A stretch of DNA of 64,000 bases, taken from contig NC_092520.1 in NCBI RefSeq assembly GCF_037038585.1, forward strand, positions 191,374,604-191,438,603, in the 5' to 3' direction. Positions 61,370 through 64,000 of this stretch are shown piece by piece. The stretch is from Patagioenas fasciata. Taxonomy: Eukaryota > Chordata > Aves > Columbiformes > Columbidae. A program made the position numbers and the translations under genes. Positions within the stretch are counted from its first letter, which is position 1. Each line of letters starts with the position of its first letter. The notes under the pieces were generated by a model. That model was not told where the DNA came from. It searched no databases and saw only the letters and a list, made by a program, of their open reading frames with translations.

Positions 61370-64000
61370 CTGAAATGGAAAACAGGGTTAAGAAGGAAGA
61401 AGCATGTTTCATTTGACAAAAAAAGCATTGTAACCATATAAGAATATAAATAAAGTTTTGAGTAAAACATTTTTCTATGCATGTCACATAATCACTTGGT
61501 TAAAGAATATCTAGACATACACATCTTCCGTTAGCACGGTGGGGCAATTATTAACTGCATTTTTCTTGTATCATGTCTAAAATATTACATTCTTACTTTG
61601 ATTGTCTCTGCCAATGGCAATTCATATCTTCTACTGACATCCTGATTGTTTAACTGCTCTTATAAAGCTTCTTGAATCTCATGTTTTTTGTCATGTTTAA
61701 GCCTGTTCACACCTTTTTGGTTAATAATAACAATTATCCATCTCTGTCACTACTGAGATGCCTTCCCCATTTCATTCTCAGATTGGGAATTAAAGGTATT
61801 CAATAAATGAGTTATTACACTACTTAATTACTTGAAGTTTACATATAATCAGAATAATCTGGTCTGGAAAATGCAGAAAATTATGACAAGAAAAACTCGC
61901 ACCTGTGACAGACCCCAAATCACTGTCTGCTTTGTTTTTTTCCCCTCACTCTGCTGTTGACACATGGAGAGTTTATTGTCCCCAGGATGCTGTTTCTCAT
62001 TTTACCAAATGAGTCTATAAGATAAATAGCTATGCTACAATACTAACAAAAAAAATAATAGGAGGTCTGTTTATAAAAGTTCTCTAGTACAGAAAAGCCT
62101 TTAAATGTACTTTTAACCCACGTCTAAAGTTAATTTAAATTAGTCTTACTTTGTTTAACTTATTACTAGCCATCTGAAGTCACTACTAGATCTTGATAAA
62201 GACTGTCAACACAGTCTTCTGAATGAAGGAAAAAAAAATGGGATGGTATTTATCACTGAACTTTGGCAAGTTTTTCTGTCACACTCCATGAATTTTTCTC
62301 AGTATTAGTCATAAAAAATTCTTAGAAGATTTTTATCTACAGGAGTCTGTTAACCACAGATTGTTAAATACATTTTCCTTCAAGCTAGCCATTTGAAGAA
62401 GATTCATTTCTCTAAAAAGAAATCTCCAGTTAATTAACTAAATAATGATGTTTACATGTTACTTATTCAATTTCTGATAAAGGATGAATGAAACTATACA
62501 AACACAGCGCTGTAGGTTCATGTATTCTCATCCATCATGCTTCCAAAATCCAGAAGCCCATGTAAATTTTTATCAGGGAGAATGTAAGATAAAAGGTGGG
62601 CTTAGAACCTCCACTGGTAACAAATCTGTGCCTACTGATTCCAAGAACACAGGACTGTCCTACAGCTGCTCTTAAAGCTGGTCTTATAGGGCCTCCTTTA
62701 TTAGGTAGCACTAATTGGCTTCTTTTTTCAGTATTTCCTCCTTTTCTCAAAATTTCAAATAACTTCTATATCTTCTTCTTAGAAGTCAGATTTGCAAGTA
62801 GGCATATTAGCAAGTACTACTATTTTTGTGCCAAGCTACACATCTGAAAAGTGACCAGAACTTGCAAAATCTGTACTGAGGCATATAAGGATCCATACAA
62901 AACAGATCCATAATGTGATTCCTCCTTTTTCCTGAATTACTTTTTTTTTTTTCCCTGAAAAACAGGTAAAAGCTTGTTCAAACTTCTCATGTAATGAGGA
63001 AGAGTTTAATTTAAGAGACTTGTTCTGCACTTTGCAGTGAAATTTTATAATCAATTCATATAAAATAATGCCTTCTCTCCCCTCCCCCGCCCCCAGTTTG
63101 TCCTGTGCTCACAAGAAACAGGAACAGCCTCCAAGTACTGTCATCTGGCAGGCTGGGAGCAAGGATCATTGAATGCTCAGCAGGTGAGGCTGGGAAAGAA
63201 TGGCAGGCAGCAAATCCAATAAAGGAGTTAAGTGTATTTGTAACTTCAAATGAATACGACACTGCCATTAGGATGTTGTTCATCAAGAATAATAAAAGCC
63301 ATAGCTTGTACCATTGATTTTAAGGAGTGTGGCATAGTTAAACCCTCCAAAAGAGTGAAGGGCAGCCTCAGGAGTTGACGTTATTTGCTGAACTAGTTCT
63401 TTTTGATATGAGAAAGGTCTTTAGCTGCTCTAAGTGGAACTTACTGCAGGTACCATAACACCAACCAATGGCTTTTTGCCTTTTAAACCTTAGCAGCACT
63501 CATATAGTGGGTCAACCCAAACACAGTTCAAATCAGTATACAAGAAATCTGAAGAAAAAACTTTTATCACAAAAGTCTTGCATCTATCCACATACAATAC
63601 AATCAGACCCAGTAATGGTACTGCACTGAGCAACAAATGAAGCTGTCATAGCTGCTTGCAAAAGACTTTTAGTTGTGCCCAATTCATTTCTAGATGCCTC
63701 AGAGCTGTTTTCTGGATGTAAGTGCAGAAGGGGACAGATGGTTGTTGGGAGGAGAAGGGAAAAAAAACAAGTAGCTCAGAAAAAAAGTAATAATTTAAGG
63801 AAATGTCAGCAAAATCCCATGGAAATCGGTGATTTAAGATACAAACATCTTGCTTAGATATTTAAAACTCTAAAGAAAATATGTTTATATAGATGAAAAT
63901 AACACAGTATCTAGAGATGTTGCAGTGGTACAACCACAAACAGAACTGTGAGGGCTTTTGGCGTCAGCAGTTAAGCAGTAGTCATGTTTCAGTGCATCAA
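61370..64000 (-). other. IQUB intron (right edge)
   Basis: I searched for the preceding IQUB exon (cysteine-rich and FLMQ-type end) and did not find it, so this is probably a single intron running off the window. No mobile element was recognised. Confidence 0.55.

Noticed and set aside
1..64000. tRNA, rRNA, CRISPR arrays, bacterial operons or intact viral genes
   Set aside because: None seen on inspection; only LTR and LINE remnants are present.

Overview
This is a vertebrate, almost certainly avian, genomic window: AT-rich single-copy DNA, small exons separated by long GT-AG introns, CR1 LINE fragments of several ages, and avian-type ERV LTRs. No bacterial or viral gene organisation is present. 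Nearly every long open frame is noise or repeat; the real coding content is short exons read by homology and splice sites, all on the minus strand.

Left and centre (1 to 49,671): one large minus-strand gene homologous to the V-type proton ATPase accessory subunit S1 (Ac45 family), most likely ATP6AP1L. I can place nine exons in order: start codon and signal peptide at 49,671, then 42,455, 42,223, 35,482, 34,054, 28,853, 9,002, 3,553 and 1,618. They encode about 389 residues, the whole luminal part. The exon(s) for the transmembrane helix and cytoplasmic tail must lie beyond the left edge. Exon phases agree at every junction except the last, where two bases are missing relative to the frame. 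The junction after exon 3 uses a GC donor. A CpG-rich promoter region sits at exon 1 (about 49,600-49,920).

Right end (59,068 to 61,369 and beyond): the last two coding exons of IQUB (IQ motif and ubiquitin-like domain protein, a sperm axoneme radial-spoke factor), also minus strand, so IQUB lies upstream of the S1-like gene in the same orientation. Between the two genes (49.9-58.9 kb) are two unassigned minus-strand exon-like open frames (about 58.07-58.30 kb and 54.80-55.02 kb) and a cluster of mobile elements.

Repeats: a CR1 copy at 13.6-14.5 kb; a CR1 at 55.76-56.96 kb interrupted by a 755-bp solo LTR flanked by a 5-bp target duplication; an adjacent frameshifted and internally deleted CR1 at 56.98-57.62 kb; two LTRs of one ERV family at 24.18-24.64 and 53.26-53.85 kb; probable ancient CR1 pieces at 27.56, 34.93 and 38.56 kb; a 552-base uninterrupted purine tract dominated by (GAGGA)n at 31.14-31.69 kb; and a (GGGGAA)n tract at 37.4 kb. 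Apart from the open exon 8/9 frame and the two unassigned exon-like frames, I see no evidence of a new biological system here.
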